Assembly (NCBI RefSeq): GCF_024323335.1
Contig: NC_066583.1
Location: forward strand, 272,808,916-272,872,915
Direction: 5' to 3'
Length of the DNA stretch: 64,000 nucleotides
Origin: Lathyrus oleraceus
Taxonomy: Eukaryota; Streptophyta; Magnoliopsida; Fabales; Fabaceae
Of this stretch, positions 23,034-34,041 are shown piece by piece. A program made the position numbers and the translations under genes. A model generated the notes under the pieces. It did not search any database and had not been told where the DNA came from. It worked only from the letters and a program-made list of their open reading frames with translations. Each line of letters starts with the position of its first letter. Position 1 is the stretch's first letter.

Positions 23034-24840
23034 GCTGCCCCTGTTCAATATTCTTGAACCGAGAGAGTTAGGATGGCGTGTATGCCATTCGTGGTCTGGA
23101 GGTGGAAGATTATTGAACACTAGAATGCCCCAAAAATTTGCACTTGAGAATCGACAGTTGGTCTTGATGGAGATGGGCTTAAAGATGCCATCCGGGAGGT
23201 TTGATGACGAAAGCTTCAGATCGAGCCGTACATTAGGCCAATTTGAAGACATGGGTGCCACACTGGGTCGTACATTAGACCGAATAATGAGTCATCCATT
23301 AGGCTGCCGACTTCGCTGGGGAGTCGGAGTGTGTCATATGCTGTTCGGGATAAAGGATCAGAATGGACCATACGCTAGATCGTATCTGAGTTGAAGAGAG
23401 AGCCGTCCGTTAGGCTGAATCTGATGATGAAAGGGGTGGTCGTACACTAGACTACACTTCAGAAATGTACCGTACACTAGGTAGCATCTGAGTAATTGAG
23501 GATCCGAATGGGTCGTACGTTAGACCGTATTGGAGTTGCTGGAGCTCAGAATGGATCGTATATTAAATCGAATCTGAGTTGCAGAATGAGCCGTCCAGTA
23601 GGCTGAATCTGATGGTAAAAGGGAGTAGTCGTACACTAGACTACACTTCAGAAATGTACCGTACACTAGGTAGCATCTGAGTAAGGGAGTAGCCGTATAC
23701 TAGACTACCATTCAGAAATGTACCTGTCCGAAGGTAGCATCTGAGAAAGGGAGTAGCCGTATACTGGACTACCATCCAGAAATGTACCTGTCCGAAGGTA
23801 GCATCTGGGAAAGGGAGTAGCCGTATACTAGACTACCATTCAGAAATGTACCTGTCCGAAGGTAGCATCTGAGAAAGGGAGTAGTCGTATACTAGACTAC
23901 CATCCAGAAATGTACCTGTCCGAAGGTAGCATCTGGGAAAGGGAGTAGCCGTATACTGGACTACCATCCAGAAATGTACCTGTCCGAAGGTAGCATCTGG
24001 GAAAGGGAGTAGCCGTATACTGGACTACCATCCAGAAATGTACCTGTCCGAAGGTAGCATCTGGGAAAGGGGAGTAGCCGTATACTAGACTACCATCCAG
24101 AAATGTACCTGTCCGAAGGTAGCATCTAGGAAAGGGAGTAGCCGTATACTGGACTACCATCCAGAAATGTACCTGTCCGAAGGTAGCATCTGGGAAAGGG
24201 AGTAGCCGTATACTAGACTACCATTCAGAAATGTACCTGTCCGAAGGTAGCATCTGAGAAAGGGAGTAGCCGTATACTAGACTACCATTCAGAAATGTAC
24301 CTGTCCGAAGGTAGCATCTGAGAAAGGGAGTAGCCGTATACTGGACTACCATCCAGAAATGTACCTGTCCGAAGGTAGCATCTGGGAAAGGGAGTAGCCG
24401 TATACTGGACTACCATCCAGAAATGTACCTGTCCGAAGGTAGCATCTGGGAAAGGGAGTAGCCGTATACTGGACTACCATCCAGAAATGTACCTGTCCGA
24501 AGGTAGCATCTGGTCAGATGAAGGTCTAACTTGGTCGTGCATTAGACTGTACTTGAGTTGAAGAAGGTCAGAATGGATCGTACGCTAGATCGTATCTGAG
24601 TTGTTGAGGGTCAGAATGGATCATCCGTTAGATCGTATCTGAGTTGAAGAAGGTCAGAATGGATCGTACGCTAGATCGTATCTGAGTTGTTGAAGGTCAG
24701 AATGGATCATACATTAGATCGTCTCTGAGTTGTCGAAGGTCAGAATGGATCGTATGCTAGATCATATCTGAGTTGAAGGAGTCATATGTTGAGCTGAATC
24801 AGAATGAACCGTATGTTAGGCTGTATCTGTATACGTTGTA
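23034..24840 (-). repeat. Minisatellite region in the Ogre-2 3' untranslated region (64-bp array and relatives)
   Basis: From 23687 to about 24519 there are 13 head-to-tail copies of a 64-bp unit (GGAGTAGCCGTATACT...GTAGCATCTG), with one single-base insertion near 24066. Either side is built from looser copies of a CGTACATTAGAC / GTCAGAATGGATCGTACG theme (23220-23680 and 24520-24790, unit near 40-60 bp). Frames crossing it are by-products of the repeat, not genes. Confidence 0.9.
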
Positions 24841-25132
24841 CTTGCAATAAATGTCTGGGATGGGCTTAAAGATGCCATCGCTAGGAGGATATCGAAGTGT
24901 TGTCAGAATGAATGTTCCCATGAATTGCATCTGGAATATGTATCTGAATCTTGTCTGTGATTGATAAAGGCGTCTGCCTGAATGAGCCTTTTACTTTGAC
25001 TATATCAGGAGGATAATTAACCTGCAAAGAAAAGTTAGCTTTATGCTATGTCATGATGCATGAGATGTTTTATGCTTTCGAAAATAAATGCGAATGTTGT
25101 ATGCATGCGTATGCTGTGAAATGATGTAATGA

Positions 25133-25432
25133 ATGAGTTATGCGTATGAGAAGTTCTGCTTGGGGACTCTACTGGGGAAAATAAATCCCCATCTACTGAT
25201 TGGAGATATTCGTGTTGAGGACCCTCTCTCGGCTGGGGGTTCTGATTTCTGTCTGATGGTAGAGATATTCAACAGAGCCTGGCTGGGGATGGATGAGATG
25301 ATCAATCTGTCTGATGATGCCGACCTCTGTTGGGGAATAGCTGGCTGTGCCGGGGAATACTGCCAACTTCTTCTGGGGAAAAACAGGCTTGCTGGGGGAA
25401 GAGAATTGGTAGTGGATTCATTGGAAGCATGA
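25133..25432 (-). repeat. Copies of a PBS-complementary (tRNA-3'-end-like) motif in the Ogre-2 3' region
   Basis: In RNA (minus) sense the stretch contains repeated TCCCCAG-type motifs. The best, 25161-25178, reads TCCCCAGTAGAGTCCCCA and matches the complement of the element's own 18-nt PBS at 16 of 18 positions. Other copies lie near 25230, 25283, 25333, 25354, 25375 and 25392. Confidence 0.7.
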
Positions 25433-25856
25433 TTAGACCTTATCCTCGATCCCGAAGTCTTGTAGTAATTGCTATTGCTATTCTATGTACGTATTTTTGA
25501 TAAACATTGATCATATTCAAATGCACATATTAATTCAAATTAAATCAATGGACGTTTACGCAAACAAAACAGAAAAAGTAAAAACAAAAGTATCTTTTTT
25601 GAAAGAAGGTTGTATTGATTTTGAAAGGAGGCCTATAAACAGGCAATTTGTGTACAAGGAGACAGAAATCCTAGTAAGAGGAAATTGTCGAAAACAAAGA
25701 GATAGCTATGTGGAAGAAGTCCTATTGATTTTAAGCCTACTACTGTCATTATGTCTTCGAGCATCTCATCCCTTGCTGTCGGATAGAAGTGATTGGCTTG
25801 GTCAGTCCCTCGAACTTGGATGAAAGTTGACTGAGAACGGGACATAGTCATACGCT

Positions 25857-26057
25857 TTAATCCCTAATTTTTGCCTGGACCGCCTTTTCAGGTTTTCAGC
25901 CCACCAGGATACCCTTTTTTGCCCAAGCCACCTTTTCAGGTTTTCGACTTGCCGGGTGTACATTTTTTTATATATATCCCTAATTTTTGCCCGAACCCTT
26001 TTGGTTCGCCGGGATGCCCTTACTTTTGCCTAGATACGTCGATCTAGCGGGTCTTTT
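25857..26057 (-). promoter_or_regulatory. Four-hairpin conserved RNA element directly after the Ogre-2 integrase stop
   Basis: In minus sense the hairpins are A (26047-26030, CTAGAT/ATCTAG), B (26013-25990, CCCG and AACC paired with GGTTCGGG), C (25951-25924) and D (25903-25876). C and D share a design: 7-bp stem, AAAA bulge, 3-bp inner stem, GAAA loop. Each is followed by GGCAAAA. Order, spacing and flanks match those of Ogre-3 at 58048-58252, with pair-preserving changes. Confidence 0.72.
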
Positions 26058-27400
26058 TCATGCGTAGTATTTTTTAACTATGTCCGCGTTCACGGGATGC
26101 GGGAAATCTTCGCCATCCACTGTAGCAAGTATCATGGCTCCACCAGAGAATACCTTCTTAACTACAAATGGCCCTTTGTACGTGGGAGTCCATTTGCCTC
26201 TGGGATCAGTTTGCGGTAGCACGATACACTTGATTACCAAGTCGCCAATTTGATACACTTGTCTCTTGACCTTTTTGTTGAATGCCCTGGTCATGCGCTT
26301 CTGATATATCTGCCCGTGACATACAGCCGCAAGTCTCTTCTCATCCATCAAATTTATCTGATCGAGTCGAGTCTGAATCCGTTCCTCTTCATCTAAGCCC
26401 GCCTCTTTCATGATTCTTAGCGAGGGAACCTGAACTTCCACTGGTAAGATGGCTTCCATTCCATAGACTAAAGAGAACGGAGCTGCCCCTGTCGAAGTGC
26501 GTACTAAAGTGCGATAGTCATGAAAAGCAAATGGTAACATCTCATGCCAGTCTTTGTACATTACTGTCATCTTTTGTATAAGCTTCTGGACATTGTTAGC
26601 AGCCTCCAAGGCGCCGTTCATCCTTGGCCGGTACGGAGAAGAATTAGAGTGTTTTATTTTGAACCGCGTGCAGAGCTCAGTAACCATCTTGTTGTTCAAA
26701 TTAGCACTATTATCAGTGATAACTCTTTCAGGAGACAACAAGTTTCTCGAATAGATATTTGATAGAACCCATCTTAGAAATCAATAAAGTGGTATGATTC
26801 AACATGTACTGTCTTAGTCGGCGAGCAGCCCAAGCCAAAGCGCAACAAGCTTTCTCGAGCTATGAGTATCTTGTTTCACAGTCGGTACCTTTTGCTAAAG
26901 CGGTATATGGCATGCTCTTTTCGACCAGACTCGTCATGTTGCCCCAACACACCTCATTGGATTTTCTAACACGGTCAAATACATGATTAGAGGTCTTCCT
27001 TCAACTGGTGGTGTCAGAATTGGAGGTTCTTGGAGACACTTCTTGATTTTATCAAAAGTTTCCTGACATTCATCATCTCTTGACTGTCCTCAGTAATTTG
27101 AAGATAGGTTTGCAAGTAGCAGTCAAGTAGGATATAAACCGGGCAATGTAATTCAAGTGCCCCAAGAGGCTTCTGACTTCTTGTCTACTTTTAGTACTCA
27201 GATCGACAGTTTCAATTGACTCCTCATGCGGCTGTACAGTCCTTTCTTCTTTCAGTAACAGTCTGGCAAGTTCTTCAGGTACTTCACAATCTTCCTCACT
27301 TCCATCTCCGGCTTGGTAGATCGGATTTTCGAAGTCATAATGAACAGTAGCAGAACTATTATCAACAGGATCCAGAGTGGATGTGGATATGCAATTTGTT
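26058..27400 (-). pseudogene. Ogre-2 pol remnant (start, RT end, RNase H start and integrase end only)
   Basis: Read on the minus strand, the pol start (FENPIYQAGDG, then EDCEVPEELARLL) at about 27340-27200 jumps to the end of RT (LLGHLNYIARFISNL) near 27130. It passes through a stop-ridden RNase H start, then jumps to the integrase core (VITDNSANLNNKM, near 26720). The last 227 residues (26058-26741) are open and keep the second Asp and the Glu of the DDE triad (TDNS..., GALEAANN) and a chromodomain-less C-terminal tail ending KKYYA. At least two internal deletions removed the RT active site and the first integrase Asp, so no enzyme activity is possible. Confidence 0.85.
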
Positions 27401-27565
27401 ACGTGAGTGTGTGCAAGAAAGCATAGCTTATTTGAAAAATGACAGGAAAGATAAAGAGCGCAATATTTGAATGCAAAAAGTCCATTGATTTATTGAATAT
27501 GAATATGCTTATGAGAATGACAAAACATTTAACCAAATTTGATACATTGAATAAACAACAAACAA

Positions 27566-28099
27566 TTACTCCTGACTAAAGGAAGTTGGAATAATGTCTT
27601 CAGCCTTCCAATTATCCAAGTTGCAATCGCTATTCACATCTTCTACAGCATTAACAGTCTTGTCATGATCGGGCATAGGAGCAGTGATGACATTAGGAAT
27701 ATCCAGAGGATCAAATTCAAATTCCCCAGCGTCGATCATATCCTGAATCTTGTTCTTCAGCGACCAGCAATCATTCGTATCATGCCCGGGGCTATCGGAG
27801 TGATAGGCATACCTGGCGTTGGGATTATAACGAGGAGAAGTAGTGTTGGGTTTTGCAGGAGGATCTCTGAGGGTAATTAAATTTACTCTTAGCATACCCT
27901 GCAGTGCTTGTGCTAAAGTCATATTGATCTTCGTAAACTGCCTTCTTCCCGGGTTAATGTGCCTCACAGATTTCTTGTCCTTTTTCTTCTTGAGCAAGAG
28001 AGTCTTCAGTTCCTCCTGCCCCTTGGATAAGTTCAAGATCATCTCCTGGAGTTGAGCATTCTGAGCCTGGAGATCTTTGACAGTTTGTTCGAGGTCCAT
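27566..28099 (-). pseudogene. Ogre-2 gag-protease remnant with internal deletions
   Basis: A 177-aa frame starts with a gag-like coiled coil (MDLEQTVKDLQAQNAQLQEM), jumps to the Cys/His region (YAYHSDSPGHDTNDCWSLKN) and then to the extreme end of gag-pro (NSDCNLDNWKAEDIIP...SQE). The capsid core and the protease DTG are missing. The end is followed by GAGTAAT, which parallels the Ogre-3 intron donor context. Confidence 0.8.
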
Positions 28100-28303
28100 T
28101 TTTCTGTTTGAAGGAAAACCGTGAGAATACTGATCCTTTTAGAGTACCTGTTATGCAATGTCATGTTATGCTATGCAATGTATGAAATGTTTTCAAGGAC
28201 TTTTGGAATTTAATTTTGCATAAACTACCAAAAAAGAAAGCCACTTTTATTAATAATATTTGATTAATATTCATTATAATAAGAAGTAAAATACAATAAA
28301 AGC

Positions 28304-29653
28304 TCAGGTCTCCCAGGGACGGCTTCTTTTTGGGCGAAGATATGTATTGAGTCTTCGTTCCTTATTAAGCTGGCCGGTGAGCTCTAACACCTTCTTCCTT
28401 GTAGCACAGAACTGGGCTTCAAAAGTATCCCTTTCCTCTCTCAACTGGATCCAGGACTTCTTTAACTCTTCAACATCGGTAGGCATATCTGGATAAGGAA
28501 CGATCTGAGGAGTACCTCCTTCAGCTTCTGGTTCAACAATCAGTGGTCCGACTGCCAGATATGGCATGACAAGTTCACGAGCTCTTGTGCGGACCCATCT
28601 GAGATAAGGTTCCATAGGAATAGAGTTTTTCTGTCCTAAAGTACTTCTTTTCACCATGCCCCAAGCTCGCACAAATCTTTGACGGAGACCTTGGGAATCG
28701 TTATCATAGTCAAACACCGTGCCTTGTATAATTATTTCATGTGGACCATCTCTTCGAGCACAACCAAACTGACGTAGGGCTAAAGCAGGATTATAAGTAA
28801 TACCTCCTCTTATCCCCATGAGTGGTACATTAGGGAATTCTCCATAACGGTCAATGATGATATTGTTTTCTTTGAAATGAGGACACCAACGGATGTCTGA
28901 GTGGGAGAGCGACATTATCCTTTGAGACCATCTCAAACTTTGCTCATTCTTCAAGACTGACTGAGGAAGGTGCGAAATAAACCACCTGGATAATAAAGGT
29001 ATGCAGCACATGAGAGTCCCTTGCCTCTTCATAGTACGAGTGTGAAGGGAATGCAGAATGTCGCCGAGCAAGGTAGGCACAGGGTTACGAGCGAGAAATA
29101 TCTGAATAGCATTCATATCTATGAATTGATCTGGATTAGGGAATAACACCAAACCATAGATTAGTAATGCTAGAATCTCCTCGAAAGCATGGACATTCAT
29201 GACTTTTAAGAATTCTCGGGCCTTATTCATCAGAAATTTGGCAAGTAAACCCTTAACTCCACTTCTTGTTACCCAATTAGCTTCAATATCTGACTTTGTC
29301 ATGTGTAAAGCTGCGGCAACTTTTTCGGACCTCGGAATCTTTTCTAAACCACTGAAAGGTATTTGATCAAGAATAGGTATCCCAAGCAGCTGGGAAAATT
29401 CTTCTAATGTGGGCACCAACTGATAATCTGGGAATGTGAAGCAATGATGTTTAGGATCGAAGAACTGGAATAGGACTCTCATCATATCTTCTTTGAAACC
29501 AGTGGTAACCAAATCGAGGAGAGAACCATGCTTTTTGACGAACTGAGCCTGATCAGGAAGTTCTGACACTAAATCCTTGAGTTGAGGAGAGATGACTACA
29601 AAATTTATCCGGATAGTCTTCCTGGGAGCCATAGCCTTACAAAATAGAGCCAA
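28304..29653 (-). CDS. Ogre-2 ORF1 protein (upstream of gag)
   Basis: Open over 449 codons. A second in-frame ATG seven codons in (MAPRKT) may be the true start. This position, between the primer site and gag, is that of the extra ORF that defines Ogre elements; its function is unknown. It aligns along its length with the Ogre-3 ORF1 (shared FFDPKHHCFTFPDY / FYDPGLRCFVFPDY, LFPN, RNPVPTLLGD / RNPIPTLIGD, PNVPLMGIRG / PNVPLVGVQG). The FPDY...PTLEEFSQLLGIPI segment resembles the core of plant mobile domains. A short coiled coil ends the protein (about 395-435). It is shorter at the C-terminus than the Ogre-3 copy. Confidence 0.85.
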   Translation of the reverse strand: MALFCKAMAPRKTIRINFVVISPQLKDLVSELPDQAQFVKKHGSLLDLVTTGFKEDMMRVLFQFFDPKHHCFTFPDYQLVPTLEEFSQLLGIPILDQIPFSGLEKIPRSEKVAAALHMTKSDIEANWVTRSGVKGLLAKFLMNKAREFLKVMNVHAFEEILALLIYGLVLFPNPDQFIDMNAIQIFLARNPVPTLLGDILHSLHTRTMKRQGTLMCCIPLLSRWFISHLPQSVLKNEQSLRWSQRIMSLSHSDIRWCPHFKENNIIIDRYGEFPNVPLMGIRGGITYNPALALRQFGCARRDGPHEIIIQGTVFDYDNDSQGLRQRFVRAWGMVKRSTLGQKNSIPMEPYLRWVRTRARELVMPYLAVGPLIVEPEAEGGTPQIVPYPDMPTDVEELKKSWIQLREERDTFEAQFCATRKKVLELTGQLNKERRLNTYLRPKRSRPWET

Positions 29654-30348
29654 GTTAAATCCCTAAGTCCTCGAAGTGATTAGTGCAATGTCATAATGTT
29701 ATGATGTTATGATGTTATGATGTTATGATATTATGATATTAAACAAATAACAAGCATAAGCAAGTCATACAACAATCATTCCTAGGTTTTAAGGCTTGCA
29801 TGAGTTCCATAGGTAAGTACCCTCCCCACTGAAGTTTGGTGGGTTCAACCTGTCTTAGAATAGTAACCGGGTTCTAGAAGGATCTCAAATCATTGACCTT
29901 TCCTTAAGTCCACTTCAGTGCAACACCAAGTGGTTGACCGAAGCTTCCCTAAAGTCCAATCTCAAAGAGTGTAGTATCGAGTCTCAACCAACTCCAGTCG
30001 GAACCGAAGCCAGTTATCTCACTACTTTCTAATGGCCAGGATGAGTCAATTAGGGTTCTAAAGGTCTGGTTAATGCTTTTATGGCACCACGCGAATGCCA
30101 AATATTTCCTCAACTAACATGAGGAACATCAGGACATCCAAAGTGCCACATTAACCGTAGCCATCATTTTGACCATTCCAGTATACGCCGGACAGTCGCG
30201 ATGATCTCTTGCTACTTACCTAAGGTACACTAGATCCGGGTGTAGGATCTTTCCCTCAAGCATAACATACCCAAGCAATCCCTTAAAAATAAATCAGACA
30301 AATTGAATAAGTGATCTTGTTTTTAAGGTAACCTCTCTTTTTAAATCG
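29654..30348 (-). other. Ogre-2 leader between primer site and ORF1
   Basis: About 0.7 kb non-coding, with an ATGTTATG microsatellite-like run near 29690-29740. No other feature recognised. Confidence 0.6.
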
Positions 30349-30366
30349 TCCCCAGCAGAGTCGCCA
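30349..30366 (-). other. Primer binding site of Ogre-2 (tRNA-Arg-like)
   Basis: The minus strand reads TGGCGACTCTGCTGGGGA, four bases from the 5' LTR end. Ogre elements are known to use tRNA-Arg; identical sites occur in Ogre-1 and Ogre-3. Confidence 0.88.
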
Positions 30367-30370
30367 GTTC

Positions 30371-32327
30371 TGTCATACGGTGAACTGGACTTTTTGTGGT
30401 TTTAATCGCAATGTCGCGGTTAGCAAGAGTCGCCACCGACTTTTCTTTTATCCAATAAGGAAAGGTGGAAAAGAACAGGAAAGACCTTAATTTAGATTTT
30501 GGGTTCGGGAGGTACATTATACAAAGGGAAGGTGTTAGCACCCTTTGTATCCATGGTTATCCATGGGCTCTTAATTGCTCGATCACTTATATTATTTTTG
30601 TCTACAAAAGTGTTTGTGAATTGTTTGGAAAATTGTTTTGAAAAGAGAATTTAACTTTGTAATGATTCTTGTATGAATGTATACAAAGTGGTTATCCCGT
30701 TTTAGTTTTGAAAATTGTTTAGAAAAATATAACTCGGTAATGATTCTAGTATGAATGTATACCAAGTGGTGATTTTCTGAAGGTATTTTGAAAGGTGTGA
30801 GGTGTGAAAAAATGTTTTAGGTTGTGAGCCAGCAATTAAGAGTTATACCGACCCAAGATCTTTACGGGCATTTCCTATCCTTATGAGGGTAAAATTGTCC
30901 TTATTATTGAGAAATAAGTAGTTTTATCCTTTGGATGTAAAAGGGTCATCGTATGGTCATCGATTGGTCATTGAAGGCAACAGTTATGAGGATACCTTAG
31001 CATTCGAAGGGACTATCATCATTTAACCGTAGGCAACATCGGAGGGTCATCGAGGGACAAAGTTGTATATTCGAAGGCAACATCCGAGGGACTATAATTT
31101 ATTTTATGATGATTTAACCGAAGGGTCTTTGCTAAGGGTATCCCCACATTCGCGGGACATGACCGTAATATCGTAATCGTAAGGCAACAAAGAGAGGTCC
31201 AAGATCACTTATTCAAAGGCAAAGTTTTACAATTAATTATATAATTAGGATGAAACTCCACATTAAAATTATTAAAAATAATATATTAAAAATTAATACA
31301 TTAGAAATTAATACATTAAAAATTAATTTAGGGTGAAACTCCACAAGGGTATCCCACAAATAAAGTGGAATACCTAGCCAATAACCTTTTCCTGGGATAT
31401 GTGAACCTTTACGAAACTCAAAAAAAGAGACATGTCAGAACACCAAATCAGGGTGCAATCGAAGATTACACCGGAGAAATATCACAACAATAAATAGGAT
31501 AGGATGAATAATGCATGGCTATGATAAAACATAAAAAAAAACAGAATAGAAAAGTCAGCTACTATCTCGTTCGCCTCTGCTTCGCCTAGCGAAGGCCAGG
31601 CGAATATTCGCCCCAGGCTCGCCTAGCGATGTGCTAGCGAGCGGTCACGGATTTTGAATTTGAAAACAGCCCCATGTTAGGAACCTTGAATTTTTATGGC
31701 ATTTAATCACAGGAACAGCATGGTCAAACATTCAGGGTATTCAGGCATATTTAAATTCACATACGAAAGCAAATTATATATCAACATTTAATCATGATGC
31801 ATTATATATGCAAATATGGCCAATTGAAAGTATAAACAATAGAGATACGCAAACCTGTTTGCCAATTCAAGGTTGAAGGGGTTGATCACTTGTGGTATCG
31901 GAATGAGTTAGGCGGCGGGAATTGGGCGGTGGTGGCTTCGGTGCGGATGGGCTGCTTTCCGGATTTCTTTACTCTGAATTCTCCGGGTTGGCAGGGTTCC
32001 TATGCCAAAGTTTCTATCCGTCCTTCTCTGTTCTCTCTCTTTCTTTTTCCTCAAGGTTTTGTTCCAAGGAAACCTCAGAGTATTTTGCTTCTCTTCCTTC
32101 TTTCTCCAGTGAATCTCCCAGTGTAAACTCCAAGTCTAACTCCCCGTCCTTTTCCTCTACTGAAACTTCAGTATTTATAGACTAATTTTGTGGGTAATGG
32201 GCTTGGAATGAGGGAGACCCAAGTCCAAAATAATTTGTTATATTTTATTTATTTATTTATTTTAATTATTTAATTAATTAATTAATTAATTAATTAATTA
32301 ATTAATTAATTTTTTTTTTTTTTTTTC

Positions 32328-32371
<44 letters not shown>

Positions 32372-32403
32372 GAAAAATGATGGGTAATTTTTGGGGTATG
32401 ACA
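30371..32403 (-). repeat. 5' LTR of Ogre-2
   Basis: 2033 bp, direct copy of 21000-23033. The T run and TTAA repeat (32262-32369) differ in length from the other copy. Confidence 0.92.
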
Positions 32404-32408
32404 GTGAG

Positions 32409-33606
32409 TAATTATCTAAGTTATACCAAGTAAAGATAATATCACATATTAATCGAAATTATATAATTAGGTTAAGTAATGAATAATAATACTACATATT
32501 AACTAAGAATTTCATAATTATATAATAACATATTAATCAATTGAGATCATATGACTGGGCTGATGAAATTTTAAATAAGAATCAAACTTAATTTAAACAT
32601 TCTAGTCTAATCAGGCCCATGTTAATCAAAAGGAATTAAAAAAACTGTGGTTGGAAATGGGCCTAAAGGCCAACGAGGCCCAATGGGGCGCACAACTCCT
32701 CTCCTCTTTCTGAAGGACAACGAAGAGTATGACTTTTCTCCTTCCTCCCAATATCCGCGGACACGTGGCCATGAATGGTACTTTACCATTACCAAGTGGC
32801 CTACTGGCAGTACACCACTAGGCACGGTATGCCTCGGGAATCATACAAGTGGCAACGACTAGCTACCAAATTAATGACATGAATAATGGCCAAATGCTTA
32901 ACCCAAAGAAAATAATGAATTTGAATATTTTTAAATCCCAGGAACCTTCTTCAACTACCTAAAAAATAAACTCGTTAACTCTCTCAATGTTTCACACAAA
33001 AACGCTTCGGTTTCATCTCCTTCTCCCTGCTACCTTACATAGATCTATCATTAAATCAGAAACTAAAGAAAAAAAACAAACATCGATCATCAATCAATAC
33101 CAGATAACAATAACCTCGATTTGAAATTTCATCAACGATATTACCGACCAAACAAAGTCCGGTAGCGAAGACAATGAGAAAGTGTACCGATTTAAAGCTT
33201 TGGCCTATCCAGATTCCGACGATCCTTCAAGCAGATCCTTACGTGATTCACTGTAAACGCTGACACTCCCTTGCGATTCGCCTTTCTTTTAGCTTGAATC
33301 TTCTTCTGATTTCGGTGTTTGATGATGGCTCAGGTCGTGGGTGCTCACCGAGGGGTTCAGTCCGACTACCTCAGAGTTTCGGCGAGAAACTCTGAATAGT
33401 TTTTTGTGATTTGGACTTTGAGGAATTTAGGTAATGATTTTCGGCAGAGTAACAGTGCTTAATTTTTCTCCGATTCGGTGGTGGTTGAGGAAAATGAAGG
33501 TGATTAATGGTGAGGGAAGAGGGAAGGGGTTTAGCGGCGGCTAGGGTTTTTGAAGTGGAGTTTCGGCAGGGTAACGGTATATTTCTTCCCTTTTTCTTTT
33601 TCAGTG
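32409..33606 (-). repeat. 3' LTR of Ogre-1, second surviving part
   Basis: 1198 bp colinear with 38467-39664 of the 5' LTR. Identity stops abruptly after CAGTG at 33606, the deletion junction. Confidence 0.88.
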
Positions 33607-34041
33607 GTTGACTAGGGATTAACTCCTTATCTCTCCAGTGTTTGGGGATTTGAAACAATGCCTGTACATCATCAACAAGGTTTTATCCGAAAGCATACGA
33701 TCAACAATTATGAGTATTTTGTTTTCGTCATCCTCCTTCCAACATTTACTAACAATAGTGTGATGAAGAAAGTGAGGTGGAAAAGTATGTGTTTGTGATT
33801 TGCAAATGTGATAGATGAGTGAATATGAAAGATTGTTTCAAAGCATGCATAATCATCCCATTAATAAAACCAAATACAAATAGCAATGTTTAAAGCATAC
33901 AGTACTTAAACAAACAAGATCCAATTACAAGAATGCAAAATGGTAAAAATGGCATAATGATCGCCTTCATTCAAAGCAACAGACTTCATCTCTTAACTCT
34001 TCGTCAGAATTTGTTCTGCTTGTCAAGGCTGGTGAGGAACT
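33607..34041 (-). other. Ogre-1 sequence between deletion junction and gag
   Basis: Non-coding, 435 bp. The usual protease, RT and integrase are absent. No hairpin array like that of Ogre-2 and Ogre-3 was seen. Confidence 0.55.

Larger units (their letters stand above)
21000..32403 (-). mobile_element. Ogre-2: Ogre-type LTR retrotransposon with deleted coding region, minus strand
   Basis: LTRs of 2034 and 2033 bp (21000-23033, 30371-32403; minus sense TGTCATACCCC...CCGTATGACA) flank an internal region with primer site, ORF1, a shortened gag and a heavily deleted pol, then a repeat-rich 3' region. The target duplication GTGAG (20995-20999, 32404-32408) is perfect and interrupts the Ogre-1 3' LTR; the intact Ogre-1 LTR at 38462 shows the empty site. 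The total is 11,404 bp, about half a full Ogre. Confidence 0.92.

Noticed and set aside
23687..24519. Regular repeats resembling a CRISPR array
   Set aside because: Units are directly abutting 64-bp copies without variable spacers, in a plant retrotransposon.
25133..25432. Plus-strand 99-codon frame
   Set aside because: The element runs on the other strand; the frame comes from the TCCCCAG-type repeats read in reverse.
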